A stretch of DNA of 12,092 nt from an uncultured Oscillospiraceae bacterium. Its GTDB lineage: Bacteria; Bacillota; Clostridia; Oscillospirales; Oscillospiraceae. Where the stretch lies: the NCBI GenBank assembly GCA_934565775.1, contig CAKTIN010000058.1, forward strand, positions 1 to 12,092. Direction: 5' to 3'. Shown one piece after another: positions 1-6,820 of this stretch. Made by a program: the position numbers and the translations under genes. Each line of letters begins with the position of its first letter. Within the stretch, counting starts at the first letter, position 1. Under the pieces are notes generated by a model. The model saw only the letters and a list, made by a program, of their open reading frames with translations, was not told the DNA's origin and ran no database searches.

Positions 1-613
1 TCATCTCGCCGCCGTACCAGGTGTTGATGATGACCTGCTCACGGGAGGTGATGTTGAAGGCCACGCAGGTCTCGGAATTGAGGCCCAGCTCCTTGTAGTT
101 CTCAACCTTTGCCTTGGAGGCGTTGTACACCACGAAATCGGGCTTGAAGTCCTTCAGCTCTTCGGCGGTGGGCTTAATGAACATATTGGTCACAAAGTGA
201 GCCTGCCAGGCCACTTCCACGATGAAGCGGATGGCCATGCGGGTGTCCTTGTTGGCGCCGCAGAACGCATCGACCACGAACAGCCGCTTATTGCACAGCT
301 CCTTCTTGGCGATGTCCTTCACGGCCTTCCAGGTCTCCTGGGGCATGGGATGGTTGTCGTTCTTGTAAGCATCGGAGGTCCACCACACGGTGTCCTTGGA
401 GTTCTCGTCCACAACAATGTACTTGTCTTTGGGAGAACGGCCGGTGTAAATGCCGGTCATGACATTCACGGCGCCCAGCTCGCTGACCTGGCCCTTTTCA
501 TAGCCGGTAAGGCCGGGCTTGGTCTCTTCTTCGAAGAGCATCTCGTAAGAAGGATTATGCACGATTTCGGTGGTGCCGGTGATCCCGTACTGCTTCAGAT
601 CAATTTCAGCCAT
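1..613 (-). CDS. pckA: Phosphoenolpyruvate carboxykinase (ATP), N-terminal part
   Basis: ATP-dependent PEP carboxykinase interconverts oxaloacetate plus ATP with PEP, CO2 and ADP in the cytosol; in gut anaerobes it often runs in the carboxylating direction. The visible 204 residues start [10 protein letters not shown] and include [15 protein letters not shown] near residues 53-67, the substrate-binding arginine motif typical of the ATP-type family (R59 here, equivalent to E. coli R65). The nucleotide-binding and metal-binding motifs lie beyond the left edge, so the gene is truncated only by the window; the family is usually about 520-540 aa. The start ATG at 613-611 is preceded by AGAGG about 11 bases upstream. 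It has its own promoter at 709-737 and appears to be transcribed separately from the downstream-facing jag operon, with a repeat-filled gap between them. Identification is firm from the motif; direction of flux is inference. Confidence 0.95.
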   Translation of the reverse strand, partial: MAEIDLKQYGITGTTEIVHNPSYEMLFEEETKPGLTGYEKGQVSELGAVNVMTGIYTGRSPKDKYIVVDENSKDTVWWTSDAYKNDNHPMPQETWKAVKDIAKKELCNKRLFVVDAFCGANKDTRMAIRFIVEVAWQAHFVTNMFIKPTAEELKDFKPDFVVYNASKAKVENYKELGLNSETCVAFNITSREQVIINTWYGGEM

Positions 614-680
614 TTGGATATAACCTCTTTCTTCGATCAGTTCAGGCCGCAGGGGGGCAGCCTGGTAAATATGGTATTTC

Positions 681-702
681 GCAGCTACACTCCTTGTAGT
701 GC
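681..702 (-). promoter_or_regulatory. Hairpin at the predicted 5' end of the pckA mRNA
   Basis: On the minus strand a CTACA/TGTAG stem (695-699 and 685-689) encloses an AGGAG loop, and GCA/TGC extends it across a one-base bulge. The predicted transcription start, about 7 bases after the -10 box, falls near 702, so the hairpin would begin almost at the first nucleotide. Such 5' stem-loops can protect mRNA, and the SD-like loop could be a protein-binding site; both roles are inference. Confidence 0.4.
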
Positions 703-708
703 AATTAT

Positions 709-737
709 ATAATACGACATTTCGGGGACAAAATCAA
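709..737 (-). promoter_or_regulatory. Sigma-A type promoter of pckA
   Basis: The minus strand reads TTGATT (737-732), a 17-base spacer, then TATTAT (714-709). Both hexamers are close to consensus with ideal spacing. It lies about 100 bases upstream of the pckA start, giving a leader of roughly 90 nt. Confidence 0.75.
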
Positions 738-814
738 TAGGTTTTTACTTATTCAAGGAAAGTTCATAAATCCCCCGCCGGGAGCAAGCGCAGATTGCAG
801 TGACTGAGTGCCGG

Positions 815-960
815 TTCAAAACGGGAAAAGCCCTTGATTGCAAGCCTTCTCAAAATGGGCAAGCTTACAATCCCTCAGTCAAAAATCAAAGATTTTTGTG
901 TGGTGCGCTTGCCACCGGCAAGCGTCCTATTTTGATCCGCAGTGGGTTGCACCCGCCCTT
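815..960 (-). repeat. Arm copy 1 of element L
   Basis: This is a direct repeat of 1332-1475 at roughly 90% identity, with a 40-bp block identical in both (841-880 and 1357-1396). It carries a perfect hairpin, CGCTTGCC-ACC-GGCAAGCG (906-924). The end facing the core reads CCCTTTCCACAAGGGAGCC, half of the hairpin present complete in the element R arms. Confidence 0.8.
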
Positions 961-1331
961 TCCACAAGGGAGCCTTTGGCCTTCTGAAATTTCCGAACGT
1001 TTATGCACTCGCCTTGCCATATACTACACCATCGGCTATCTTCTGCACCATCTTGTTATGTCTGGCACCATCGGGCGGCATGATGCACATCTTTTAACGC
1101 AACTGCTGTCAAATTCTGCCCGGTGCATTTCGGGCGTGTGCGCGGCCAAGCGCTGCCGCGTGTCGAAGCGGATACAGAGCGACGCAGCGGCTTACAAAGC
1201 TTGCCGGACAATTCCAGCGTACCGCCGCCTGGGCCCTGGGTCCGGGCCGCAGCCCGGTGGGCTTTCGGCCCTTTCCCCCAGAGGAAAGGGCCCCGCCGGG
1301 GGCAGCGCAGGTAGCCTCGCTCAAGCGTCGA

Positions 1332-1475
1332 TTCAAAATAGGAAAGGCCTTGATTGCAAGCCTTCTCAAAATGGGCAAGCTTACAATCCCTCAGTCTAAA
1401 ATTAAAGATTTTTGTGTGGTGCGCTTGCCACCGGCAAGCGTCCTATTTCGATCCGCTGCGGGTTGCGCCGCCCTT
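1332..1475 (-). repeat. Arm copy 2 of element L
   Basis: This is a direct repeat of 815-960. It contains the same CGCTTGCC-ACC-GGCAAGCG hairpin (1422-1440) and the same TTACAATCCCTCAGTC block. Its core-side part (1332-1396) overlaps the segment alignable with element R; the outer part (about 1397-1475) is specific to element L. Confidence 0.8.
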
Positions 1476-1487
1476 GTGGAAGTCGGA

Positions 1488-1521
1488 ATACAAAGGTCCC
1501 CGGCAATTGCTTGCCGGGGAC
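1488..1521 (-). terminator. Hairpin terminator downstream of jag
   Basis: On the minus strand a perfect 11-bp stem, GTCCCCGGCAA/TTGCCGGGGAC (1521-1496), closes a GCAA tetraloop and is followed by CTTTGTATT. It begins only 6 bases after the jag stop codon. The U-tract is weak, so termination may be partial. The plus strand also has a pyrimidine-rich run after it, but no gene there needs it. Confidence 0.65.
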
Positions 1522-1527
1522 TCTTCC

Positions 1528-2472
1528 TTATCTTACATACTCGATGACGACCCGGCGGTTGGGCTCGGTGCCGGTGGAGTAGGTGGTGATATTCTCCATA
1601 TCCTGGAGGCTGGCGTGGATCACATGGCGCTCATAGGCGTTCATGGGCTCCAGGGTGGTGCGGCGGCGGAGCTTCAGCACCTGCTGGGCCTTCTTCTTGG
1701 CGTACCGGTCCAGGGATTCCTCCCGCTTCAGCCGGTAATCCTCCGCGTCCACGGTGATGCGGATCCGCTGCTCCAGGCCCCGGTTCACCGCATAATTGGT
1801 CAGATGCTGGATGGCGTCCAGGGTCTCGCCCCGGCGGCCGATCAGCGCGCCCAGGCCCTTGCCCGTGAACTCCACCTTATAGCCGCCCTCCACCGCAAAG
1901 GCATGGGGCACGGCCTCGGAGCCCATCTGCTCCACCAGGCCCTTCAGGAACTGCTCGATCTTCTCCTCCGTGGAGCCGGGCTCCGCAGGGGCATAGGTCT
2001 TTTCCACATAGGGCTTGGGCTCCCGGACCTCTCTGGGCTCTCTGGGCGCCTTGGGAGCGGCGGGGCGGGGGGCCTTCGGGGCGGCAGGAGCCTTTTCCGC
2101 TGCGGGAGCGGCGGGTGCCTTCGGCGCTGCGGGAACCGCCGGCGCCTTGGGGGCCACGGGAGCCGCCGGAATCTCCACTGCCGGGGCAGCCTTCTTGGGC
2201 TTGGACCGGGAGGCGGAGGACAGGGCGGTCTTGGGGGCGGCAGAAACGGCAGGGGCCTCGGGGGCAGGCGCCGCCGCCTTGGGGGCGGGCTCGTCCGGCA
2301 CCTCATAGCTCACCTGGACCTTATAGGGCCGCGCGCCGATGCCGAACACGCCGGACTTGGCGTTTTCCAGCAGCTGGACGGATACGCTCTCCCGATCCAT
2401 TCCCAGCTGCTCCAGAGCCGCCTGGACAGCGGCGTCAAAGGTCTTACCGGTAGTAATGATCGATTTTTCCAT
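1528..2472 (-). CDS. jag: Jag/KhpB (EloR-type) RNA-binding protein
   Basis: This is a cytoplasmic RNA-binding protein of the Jag/KhpB family, linked in other Firmicutes to cell elongation, sporulation and mRNA control, and normally encoded after yidC. Of 314 residues, about 1-58 form a Jag_N domain (TGKTFDAAVQAALEQLG, then KSGVFGIGARPYKVQV). A KH domain spans about 170-245 with GxxG in IGRRG (211-215). The C-terminal R3H domain carries RxxxH (R282, H286). Between them, residues 60-160 form an unusually long Ala/Pro/Lys linker with repeated APKAPA-like units, probably disordered and basic. The gene starts 2 bases after the yidC stop, so translation is likely coupled. Domain assignment is firm; the RNA targets are unknown. 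Confidence 0.95.
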   Translation of the reverse strand: MEKSIITTGKTFDAAVQAALEQLGMDRESVSVQLLENAKSGVFGIGARPYKVQVSYEVPDEPAPKAAAPAPEAPAVSAAPKTALSSASRSKPKKAAPAVEIPAAPVAPKAPAVPAAPKAPAAPAAEKAPAAPKAPRPAAPKAPREPREVREPKPYVEKTYAPAEPGSTEEKIEQFLKGLVEQMGSEAVPHAFAVEGGYKVEFTGKGLGALIGRRGETLDAIQHLTNYAVNRGLEQRIRITVDAEDYRLKREESLDRYAKKKAQQVLKLRRRTTLEPMNAYERHVIHASLQDMENITTYSTGTEPNRRVVIEYVR

Positions 2473-2474
2473 GC

Positions 2475-3671
2475 TTACTCCTCTTTATTCTCCTGGGCGG
2501 TATGGTAGCGGTCCGGATCATAGTTCCGGCCGCGGCTGTTGGGCCGCTGCTCGGGGACCGGGCGGCTTTCGCCTTTCTGCGCAGCGCGGCGGGCGGCGTC
2601 GGCCTGCTCCTGCTGGCGCTGCATCTTCTTCTTACTGGTATTTTCCGTAATGCCGTCGGGGTTCTCCGCCCGGCGCTGGGCGCGGATGCGCTCCCGCTCC
2701 GCCTCCTCCGCCGCCTTCAGAGCGGCCTGAGCCCGGAGCTGGGCGTCCTCGGCGTCATAGCCCTTGCGGTAGTGCTTGGTCAGGATCACGTCGATCACCA
2801 CGCCCACAACGCCCTGCACCAGCCAGTACAGGGACATGGCCGCAGGCATACTGAAGCCGATCCACAGGGTCATGATGGGGCTGAGCCACATCATCATTTT
2901 CGTCGTAGACTGGGAGGCGTTCTGGGCCGCGTCCTCATCCCGCTCGCCCTTGGAGTCGGAGATGACGGTGTTGTTCATCTTCTGGGAGATAAACATACTC
3001 AGAATACCGCTGGCCGCAGACAGGAGCACCAGCAGCAGGCCGCCGAACTGGTTCCAGCTGAAGCCGGTCCAGGTCCAGACCTTCCACTGGGGGATCTCGC
3101 CCAGGTTGATCCCCAGGAAGTTGAAATTCATAACGGGGATCTTGGTCAGATCCAGGTCGGGCAGCACCGCCTTGATCTCGGCGGCAAATTCGTGGATATG
3201 GGGCGCGGCGACCAGCTGATCGTAATAGGTGTTCTTGCTGAAGCTGGCGGGCAGGGCCTCCTTCACCACCCCCACAATGGCGGTGATCTGATCCGCCGTC
3301 AGGTGCAGGAGATAGTTCATGGGCTGGCGCACCATGGCATACAGCGGGAACAGCAGCAGCAGCGGCAGCAGGCTCCACAGGCAGCCGCCGGAGGTGCTTA
3401 CGCCTTCGCTCTTATACAGATCACTCAGGGCCTGCTGGGCCTTGACCTTATCGTCGCCATATTTGTCCTGGATGGTCTTGGCCAGGGGCGCCAGGCGGCT
3501 CATGGCCATCATGCTCTTCTTGCTCTTCATGGTAGCGGGCAGGAGGATGAGCTTGACGATCACGGCAAACAAAAGCAGCGACAGGCCGTAATTCGCGGTA
3601 AGCTGATACAGCACCTGCATCAGATACCCGAAGGGGACGGCGATGATATCAACGGGACTAGCTAAAAACAT
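2475..3671 (-). CDS. yidC: YidC/Oxa1/SpoIIIJ-family membrane protein insertase
   Basis: This integral membrane protein inserts newly made proteins into the cytoplasmic membrane, alone or with SecYEG. The 398-residue product has the five-segment Oxa1 core. TM1 is about 27-47, followed by a cytosolic helical hairpin (48-95), TM2 about 97-118, and TM3-TM5 between about 209 and 298. K40 in VIVKLILLP sits where the groove arginine of B. subtilis SpoIIIJ lies, a conservative change. The loop between TM2 and TM3 is long, about 90 residues. No lipobox signal peptide is seen. The last 100 residues (about 300-398) are a highly charged tail, in keeping with ribosome-binding tails in the family. GGAGG lies 7 bases before the ATG. 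Placement between yidD and jag supports the call. Confidence 0.96.
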   Translation of the reverse strand: MFLASPVDIIAVPFGYLMQVLYQLTANYGLSLLLFAVIVKLILLPATMKSKKSMMAMSRLAPLAKTIQDKYGDDKVKAQQALSDLYKSEGVSTSGGCLWSLLPLLLLFPLYAMVRQPMNYLLHLTADQITAIVGVVKEALPASFSKNTYYDQLVAAPHIHEFAAEIKAVLPDLDLTKIPVMNFNFLGINLGEIPQWKVWTWTGFSWNQFGGLLLVLLSAASGILSMFISQKMNNTVISDSKGERDEDAAQNASQSTTKMMMWLSPIMTLWIGFSMPAAMSLYWLVQGVVGVVIDVILTKHYRKGYDAEDAQLRAQAALKAAEEAERERIRAQRRAENPDGITENTSKKKMQRQQEQADAARRAAQKGESRPVPEQRPNSRGRNYDPDRYHTAQENKEE

Positions 3672-3696
3672 CTGTTTCCTCCATTAAAAGGTAGCG

Positions 3697-3909
3697 TTAG
3701 GGCACCGGGTCATACCAGTCGCCCTTGTAGAAGGGTTGGCAGCGCAGGAGCCGCCGCAGAGCCAGCCAGCCGCCCTTCCAGGCGCCGTATTTGGAGATGG
3801 CCTCCAGGGCGTACTGAGAGCAGGTGGGAGAAAAGCGGCAGCGTGGGGGAAAGGCCGGGGAAATGCGCTTTTGGTAGAAGCGAATGAGCCCGAGAAGAAG
3901 GCGCTTCAT
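3697..3909 (-). CDS. yidD: Membrane protein insertion efficiency factor YidD
   Basis: This 70-residue peripheral membrane protein helps YidC-dependent insertion. It has an N-terminal amphipathic basic helix ([18 protein letters not shown]) and the family signature [15 protein letters not shown] (24-38), with a third cysteine at 57 in [14 protein letters not shown]. Length and motif order match the family. Its ATG overlaps the rnpA stop by 4 bases (ATGA), so the two are probably translationally coupled, and yidC follows after 25 bases. Confidence 0.96.
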   Translation of the reverse strand: MKRLLLGLIRFYQKRISPAFPPRCRFSPTCSQYALEAISKYGAWKGGWLALRRLLRCQPFYKGDWYDPVP

Positions 3910-4250
3910 TTTCCGTCCTCCCGCAGGAGGCCCAGCTTGCCCGCCATGGCCAGATAGGCGCTCTGGAGCTGGAGGAAGGAGGCGTTCACCGCCTGGGACC
4001 GGGCGACCACCACCAGGTCATACCCCGGGCGGAAGGCGGTCTCATTGAGCCGGTAAATCTCCCGGAGGCGGCGGCGAACCCGGTTGCGCGTCACGGCGCA
4101 GCCCAATTTTTTGCTCACGGTGATCCCCACCCGGTTTTCCCGGGTGTGATTCGGGCGGCAGTACAGCACCAGATAGCGGCTGGCTGCCGGGCCGGTCTTA
4201 TACAGACGGCGAAAGATATGGTTGAGCTTTAGGGCTTTGGAGTATTTCAT
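3906..4250 (-). CDS. rnpA: Ribonuclease P protein component
   Basis: This is the basic protein subunit of RNase P, which with the catalytic RNA trims the 5' leader of pre-tRNA. The 114-residue product has the conserved [10 protein letters not shown] strand and the RNR signature [11 protein letters not shown] (54-64), plus the N-terminal aromatic region ([10 protein letters not shown]). I chose the ATG at 4250: it gives [10 protein letters not shown], typical of the family, with GGAAGGTG just upstream. A longer frame from 4301 would add 17 mostly proline residues with no family support. It lies downstream of rpmH behind a large hairpin at 4321-4359, which probably lowers its expression relative to L34, and overlaps yidD by 4 bases. 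Confidence 0.96.
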   Translation of the reverse strand: MKYSKALKLNHIFRRLYKTGPAASRYLVLYCRPNHTRENRVGITVSKKLGCAVTRNRVRRRLREIYRLNETAFRPGYDLVVVARSQAVNASFLQLQSAYLAMAGKLGLLREDGK

Positions 4251-4320
4251 GGACGCACCTTCCGGCATAGGGTTCAAGGGGGGAATCGGCGGCGGGGGCA
4301 AAGCTGCCCAAATATGGAAA

Positions 4321-4359
4321 TCAGCTTGCTAAAAAGCCCCCGGCTTTTTAGCAAGCTGA
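4321..4359 (-). terminator. 18-bp hairpin attenuator between rpmH and rnpA
   Basis: A perfect 18-bp inverted repeat (4321-4338 and 4342-4359) encloses a 3-base loop. On the minus strand its inner part reads AAAAAGCC-GGG-GGCTTTTT, the layout of an intrinsic terminator whose T-run is built into the stem. It lies in the 224-bp gap between rpmH and rnpA. A partial terminator here would let L34 be made in excess over RnpA, as the different needs for the two proteins suggest. Confidence 0.75.
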
Positions 4360-4474
4360 GGACAGCAAACCGGCAACAGCCGCTTTGCGCCGCCTGCGGC
4401 GGGATCGTTCAAAAAGAAAGCCCGCAAAAGTCTGCGGATTCCCAGGGCAGAGATGCCCGGCCTTTCAAGAGAGC

Positions 4475-4609
4475 TTAGGCGGACAGGGTCTTGCGGCCCT
4501 TCGCGCGGCGGCGGGCCAGGACCTTACGACCATTGGAAGTCGCCATTCTCTGACGGAAGCCGTGCACTTTGGATCTGTGACGCTTTCTGGGCTGATAGGT
4601 ACGCAGCAT
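4475..4609 (-). CDS. rpmH: 50S ribosomal protein L34
   Basis: This is a 44-residue, extremely basic ribosomal protein of the large subunit. The translation [18 protein letters not shown]... ending [12 protein letters not shown] is the full canonical L34, including the [16 protein letters not shown] block. It starts at ATG 4609-4607 with a strong AGGAGG 9 bases upstream and ends with TAA at 4477-4475. Transcription starts from the promoter at 4712-4740. It heads the rnpA-yidD-yidC-jag cluster, but the usual neighbour on the other side, dnaA, is absent; an SLH-domain surface protein is there instead. Confidence 0.98.
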   Translation of the reverse strand: MLRTYQPRKRHRSKVHGFRQRMATSNGRKVLARRRAKGRKTLSA

Positions 4610-4711
4610 GGGGATACACCTCCTGTAAAAATGATGCTCAACAGCCGCGAAACGCGGCCGCAGCGAGTCGAAACCATGCGGCCCACCGGCGGCGGGCCAC
4701 AGTTACTGCTT

Positions 4712-4740
4712 ATTATAGCTGAAAATCGGTTCCGGGTCAA
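4712..4740 (-). promoter_or_regulatory. Strong sigma-A promoter of the rpmH cluster
   Basis: The minus strand has TTGACC (4740-4735), a 17-base spacer and a perfect TATAAT (4717-4712). Upstream are A and T runs, including GGAAAAA/TTTTTCC (4752-4758 with 4765-4771), which could act as an UP element. The leader to rpmH is about 95 nt and holds a GCCGCG-AAA-CGCGGC hairpin (4644-4658). Confidence 0.85.
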
Positions 4741-4796
4741 CACTTTTTTCGGGAAAAACCGCTCTTTTTCCGATCCGGGGCCGGAGTTTGGGGATA

Positions 4797-4830
4797 TGCA
4801 CCAAGTTTGCCCATGCACTTTTGTGCACCA
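4797..4830. promoter_or_regulatory. Possible operator: repeated TGCACCA and TGCAC hairpin
   Basis: TGCACCA occurs at 4797-4803 and 4824-4830, and TGCAC-TTTT-GTGCA (4814-4827) forms a 5-bp inverted repeat between them. The cluster sits about 28 bases upstream of the SLH gene's -35 box, in the 335-bp gap between two divergent genes. A regulator site is plausible but unproven; short GC-rich repeats also arise by chance. Confidence 0.25.
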
Positions 4831-4857
4831 TTTCTCCGGAACGTCCCGCTCCCCTTC

Positions 4858-4886
4858 TTGCTATTCAAACATAGGTATGTTACACT
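4858..4886 (+). promoter_or_regulatory. Promoter of the SLH-domain protein gene
   Basis: TTGCTA (4858-4863), a 17-base spacer and TACACT (4881-4886) fit a moderate sigma-A promoter. A TATAAG four bases on (4887-4892) with TTCAAA as -35 is an alternative reading. Either leaves a leader of about 50 nt to the ATG at 4945. Confidence 0.6.
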
Positions 4887-4944
4887 ATAAGCACTAACCT
4901 TGGCGAAATTGCCACGGAAAGAGAAATATGGAGGTTATCAAGAG

Positions 4945-6810
4945 ATGAAATTCCGCAAAGCAATCGCTCTGCTGCTGGCCCTGGCACTGACGGTCTGTCT
5001 GTCCTCGGTGGGCTTCGCCGCAGAGGACCATACCGCACCGCTCCGCTCCGCCGGGGACAAGCTCCGCCAGAGCGCCCGTCCGGCCGAAGCGCTCTCCCCT
5101 CTGCCCGGAGAAAGCGAGCCCATGGCCGCGAAAAACTGCACGGTGCAGCCCAATCTGACGGATCTTGACCGGGGCATTTTGCAGAATGCCGCCGCATCCT
5201 TCGTCTGCTTCTTCGCCGCCGAGGACTGCGGCGTGCGGGACACGGTGCTGGGCATTGAAATTTACCCCGAATCCGGCCTGGACGACGACCCCGCTTATTC
5301 GGAGTACTATTATTTCAACTCCGGCGACCAGGCCGGCACCCAGCGCTTCGACGTGCCCGCCGGGGTGTTCAGTACCCTGGGCACCTACCGGGTCTACTTC
5401 AGCATTGTGGCCCTGGACGATAACGACGACATGGCCGAGATTCTCCAGAGCGTATACCTCAATGTAAACGTGGTGGACCATGAGATCCCCCTGGAAAGCC
5501 TGAGCCTGAAAACCGTCGATACCCACGAATCCGTGACGTGCTTCGTCGCGTGCATCGGGCAGCCGCTGACCTTCTACATCGCCCTCAATCCTGCGGCCTA
5601 CACCGGCGGGCACTCGGTCTCTGTGTACAATCCCGACCCCCACATTGTGGACGTGCAGAACAGCTTGGGCTATATCCAGTTCCAGCCCAAGCTGGCCGGG
5701 GAGACGGACGTTACATTTGAATGCGGCAGCGTGCAGCTGGTCGTCCATGTGACGGTCCGCTCCCGCATTACCGGCATCAGCACCGACGACGCCGTCGGCC
5801 TTTGCGTCGGTACGACCAAGGAGCTTTACTACAGCGCCGGCAGCGGCATTGTCAATTCCTATATCCAGACCCAGTCCGAGGACGAGACCATCGCCTCCAT
5901 CGTCGGCCGGGACAGCGCCAACGGCGTGCTCTGGCTGAAAGGCGTGGCCCCCGGCACCACGAGCCTGGTTTTCTCCGGGGACGACTACACGAAGAAGGTA
6001 CCCGTTACCGTCTACGCGGAGCATGAGCTGGTAGAGGTCAGCCGCACCGAGGGCACCTGCACGGAGCCCGGCACCGTGGAGAAAAAGTGCGTCCACTGCG
6101 GCGCGGTAGTGACGGAGCCGCTCCCCGCCCTGGGCCACAAGGTGGACCCGGCGTCCGCGACGGAGACCCAGGCCCCCACCGCCACCCAGCCCGGCTATGT
6201 GACCGGCACCTGCACCCGCTGCGGCCAGGAGGCCCGGATGGAGCTCCCGCCTGTGTTTCTCGACACCGTGGCGGACAGCTTCTACGCCCGGGAGCTGGAC
6301 TATCTCTACGCCCACGGTATCATCAAGGGCATGACGGAGAATACCTTCGGCCCCGGCAACCCCATTAACCGCGGTCAGCTGGTGGTGCTGCTGTACCGCC
6401 TGTCCGGCGAGACCGCCGGGGAGGGCGAGAATCCCTTCCGGGATGTGAGCGAGGACAGCTTCGTCTATGACGCCGTGCGCTGGGCCTCCGCCAACGGCAT
6501 CGCCCAGGGCTATGGCGACGGGACCTTCCTTCCCGGCCAGCCGGTCACCCGGGCGGAGATGGTCACCTTCATCTACCGCTTTGCCGCCCACATGGGCGCA
6601 GACATGAGTGCCGCCGCCGACCTGTCCGGTTACACGGACGCAGGTCAGATGCTGCCCTATGCCAAGGCGCCCTTCGCCTGGGCCGTGGCCTCCGGTCTGA
6701 TCAAGGGGACCTCCGAGGTCACCCTGGGCCCCGGCGAGACTGCCAACCGCGCCCAGTGCGCCGTGATCCTGTACCGCTACGTCCAGAGCTTCCCCTCTGC
6801 GGCAAACTAA
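4945..6810 (+). CDS. Secreted SLH-domain surface protein with Ig-like and CxxC segments
   Basis: This is a cell-surface protein of 621 residues, probably held to pyruvylated secondary wall polymer by its SLH domains. I chose ATG 4945 because it opens a clean signal peptide (MKFRKAIALLLALALTVCL..., cleavage near GFAAED, about residue 26) and has GGAGG 10 bases upstream; a start at 4900 would put 15 extra residues before it. The N-terminal part (about 28-180) matches no family I recognise. Two Ig-like or Big2-like stretches follow, about 183-270 and 272-358. A linker then holds two cysteine knuckles (C372, C382-C385 and C423-C426), possibly metal-binding. Three SLH domains end the protein (about 438-486, 496-545, 561-612), with the family's DGTFLPGQPVTRAEM-like signature clearest in the second. 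It is flanked by its own promoter and terminator, so it is probably monocistronic. Its ligand is unknown. Confidence 0.88.
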   Translation: MKFRKAIALLLALALTVCLSSVGFAAEDHTAPLRSAGDKLRQSARPAEALSPLPGESEPMAAKNCTVQPNLTDLDRGILQNAAASFVCFFAAEDCGVRDTVLGIEIYPESGLDDDPAYSEYYYFNSGDQAGTQRFDVPAGVFSTLGTYRVYFSIVALDDNDDMAEILQSVYLNVNVVDHEIPLESLSLKTVDTHESVTCFVACIGQPLTFYIALNPAAYTGGHSVSVYNPDPHIVDVQNSLGYIQFQPKLAGETDVTFECGSVQLVVHVTVRSRITGISTDDAVGLCVGTTKELYYSAGSGIVNSYIQTQSEDETIASIVGRDSANGVLWLKGVAPGTTSLVFSGDDYTKKVPVTVYAEHELVEVSRTEGTCTEPGTVEKKCVHCGAVVTEPLPALGHKVDPASATETQAPTATQPGYVTGTCTRCGQEARMELPPVFLDTVADSFYARELDYLYAHGIIKGMTENTFGPGNPINRGQLVVLLYRLSGETAGEGENPFRDVSEDSFVYDAVRWASANGIAQGYGDGTFLPGQPVTRAEMVTFIYRFAAHMGADMSAAADLSGYTDAGQMLPYAKAPFAWAVASGLIKGTSEVTLGPGETANRAQCAVILYRYVQSFPSAAN

Positions 6811-6820
6811 GTGCATGGGC

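Larger units (their letters stand above)
810..1491 (-). repeat. Composite intergenic repeat element L (arm-core-arm)
   Basis: This fills most of the gene-free gap between pckA and jag. Read on the minus strand it has the same order as element R at 9186-9755: an arm, a core and a second arm. The core, 1043-1396, aligns with 9230-9583 in inverted orientation without gaps over 354 bp, with about 60 mismatches counted by eye (about 83% identity). The most conserved stretch holds strong hairpins: GCCCTTTCC pairs with GGAAAGGGC in R, and CCGGGC with GCCCGG. No transposase, target-site duplication or integrase is visible. The open frames inside it do not look like genes. I see it as a repeat family member, possibly a non-autonomous mobile unit or a structured RNA; which of these is unknown. 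Confidence 0.8.

Noticed and set aside
810..830. tRNA T-loop-like GGTTCAAA
   Set aside because: No acceptor, D or anticodon stems can be formed around it, and it is part of the repeat arm.
800..1399. 199-codon plus-strand open frame in the pckA-jag gap
   Set aside because: It is built from the arm repeat, with the same peptide (KALDCKPSQNGQAYNPSV-like) at both ends, has no SD, and is not preserved in element R.
815..1475. CRISPR array, because of repeated hairpin-bearing units
   Set aside because: There are only two units, 140 bases long, far apart, with no regular spacers and no cas genes.
1354..2508. Plus-strand open frame opposite jag
   Set aside because: Its Gly/Arg/Leu-rich stretch simply mirrors the Ala/Pro linker of jag, and its start lies inside repeat element L.
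2502..3665. Long plus-strand open frame opposite yidC
   Set aside because: It is the antisense of a clear YidC; its His/Gln/Leu/Gly-rich translation has no domain and no SD. Long antisense frames are common in GC-rich DNA.
4610..4944. oriC with DnaA boxes next to rpmH
   Set aside because: I looked for TTATCCACA-like 9-mers on both strands and found none, and no AT-rich unwinding region; dnaA is not in the window.
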